The notes under the pieces were generated by a model. The model had not been told where the DNA came from. It did no database searches and worked only from the letters and a program-made list of their open reading frames with translations. Made by a program: the position numbers and the translations under genes. A stretch of 64,000 nt of DNA from Actinomycetaceae bacterium (GTDB taxonomy: Bacteria > Actinomycetota > Actinomycetes > Actinomycetales > Actinomycetaceae), in contig JAUNHH010000008.1 of assembly GCA_030524055.1 (NCBI GenBank), positions 51,615-115,614 of the forward strand, written 5' to 3'. Positions within the stretch are counted from its first letter, which is position 1, and every line of letters starts with the position of its first letter. This document shows, piece by piece, positions 63,707 through 64,000 of this stretch.

Positions 63707-63748
63707 AGGGCGACAAAAATGCCGATTTTCGGGCAAAAATGTCGCCCT
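63707..63748. terminator. Bidirectional hairpin with GGGCGACA core
   Basis: AGGGCGACA (63707-63715) and TGTCGCCCT (63740-63748) pair over 9 bp; an inner TGCC/GGCA pair and an A-rich loop follow. It stands between the convergent AGE gene and tRNA-Val, and has the core of the hairpin at 8597-8640. Confidence 0.75.
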
Positions 63749-63786
63749 GTGCCCGTTTGGCGCATTGGCGCCTCTGACGCGCAGGG

Positions 63787-63798
63787 CCCCGGCCTCGT
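63787..63798 (-). repeat. ACGAGGGCGGGG-family repeat, intergenic variant
   Basis: ACGAGGCCGGGG in the AGE/tRNA gap, G to C at position 7, with no partner. Confidence 0.55.
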
Positions 63799-63860
63799 CA
63801 AAGAAAGTGACTGGCGGTGGCTTCCAATGAAAAAGCCCCAGAATCCGTGGGAATATCTGC

Positions 63861-63935
63861 TGGTGGGCGATACTGGGTTCGAACCAGTGACCTCTTCCGT
63901 GTGAAGGAAGCGCGCTACCACTGCGCCAATCGCCC
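63861..63935 (-). tRNA. tRNA-Val(CAC)
   Basis: The full cloverleaf is readable: acceptor GGGCGAT/ATCGCCC, D arm GCGC, anticodon loop TTCACAC with CAC, T arm ACTGG/CCAGT around TTCGAAC, and an encoded CCA end at 63861-63863. It reads valine codon GUG. One base separates it from tRNA-Cys. Confidence 0.95.
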
Positions 63936-63936
63936 G

Positions 63937-64000
63937 AGGTGGGTACGGGATTCGAACCCGTGTATACGGCTTTGCAGGCCGCTGCCTCGCCTCTCGGCCA
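63937..64000 (-). tRNA. tRNA-Cys(GCA), cut by the window edge
   Basis: All parts except the first seven bases of the acceptor are present: anticodon stem CGGCC/GGCCG-like with GCA, T arm CGGG/CCCG around TTCGAAT, acceptor 3' strand ACCCACC and the U discriminator typical of tRNA-Cys. The 5' end lies beyond 64000. A Gly-Cys-Val cluster is common in actinobacteria. Confidence 0.92.

Noticed and set aside
63390..63716. Minus-strand frame over the AGE epimerase end
   Set aside because: It is antisense to the well-conserved epimerase and codes a low-complexity product.
1..64000. CRISPR arrays, transposases or phage genes
   Set aside because: No regularly spaced repeats, no DDE or integrase motif and no structural phage genes were found. 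The dispersed 12-mer has no transposase next to it in the window.

Overview
The window looks like a moderately GC-rich actinobacterial chromosome, most like the Actinomycetaceae. Grounds: the gene order yebC-pdxS-pdxT-ruvC-ruvA-ruvB-yajC-secD-secF-apt-rel, glnA followed by glnE, a GT4-type GlgA divergent from GlgC, an actinobacterial HIT protein after thrS, and a tRNA-Cys/tRNA-Val pair. No genus is claimed. Most of the window is a housekeeping chromosome read on the minus strand; plus-strand genes are an MFS transporter, an S41 peptidase, glgC-serB and a lacI-type regulator with an AGE epimerase.

Layout. 1-7 kb: a partial envelope protein, a YciO/Sua5 protein, three co-oriented polytopic membrane proteins of unknown function (two are clear paralogues, visibly AT-richer) and aspS. 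7-12 kb: MFS exporter, DEAD-box helicase, S41 peptidase. 12.2-19.9 kb: an accessory island with five SUKH (SMI1/KNR4) paralogues, a WD40-like protein, an unrecognised 229-residue protein and a lipoprotein. No toxin gene is visible there. 20-30 kb: two dynamin-like GTPases, hisS, a metallo-beta-lactamase-fold hydrolase, a DUF349 protein and rel. 30-38 kb: apt, secF, secD, yajC, ruvBAC, pdxTS, yebC. 38-44 kb: two histidine phosphatases, glnE, glnA. 44-50 kb: SPFH/NfeD pair, ABC ATPase, glgA/glgC, serB. 50-58 kb: NUDIX, PrsW, HIT, thrS, and a FemABX/ATP-grasp pair probably acting on the peptidoglycan bridge. 57.6-63.7 kb: an RbsABC-like sugar importer divergent from lacI and an AGE epimerase, with a palindromic operator between. 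The right edge carries tRNA-Val(CAC) and a partial tRNA-Cys(GCA).

Two observations stand out. First, the 12-mer ACGAGGGCGGGG occurs at least 12 times exactly and about ten more times with one change, on both strands, in several reading frames, and as inverted pairs at gene ends. That is the distribution expected of a DNA uptake sequence or a REP-type element. Second, the SUKH array shares a C-terminal module I do not recognise and shows patches of near-identical DNA, suggesting an expanding or recombining immunity-gene bank.

Smaller regulatory candidates are an SOS-like box before ruvAB, a 16-bp palindrome between glgA and glgC, a dyad before the membrane trio, and a 21-codon leader ORF coupled to lacI. 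There is no rRNA, CRISPR array, insertion sequence or phage gene that I can see, and no gene-free stretch longer than 300 bases; the longest, 10899-11182 (284 bases), is the helicase/S41 divergent region.
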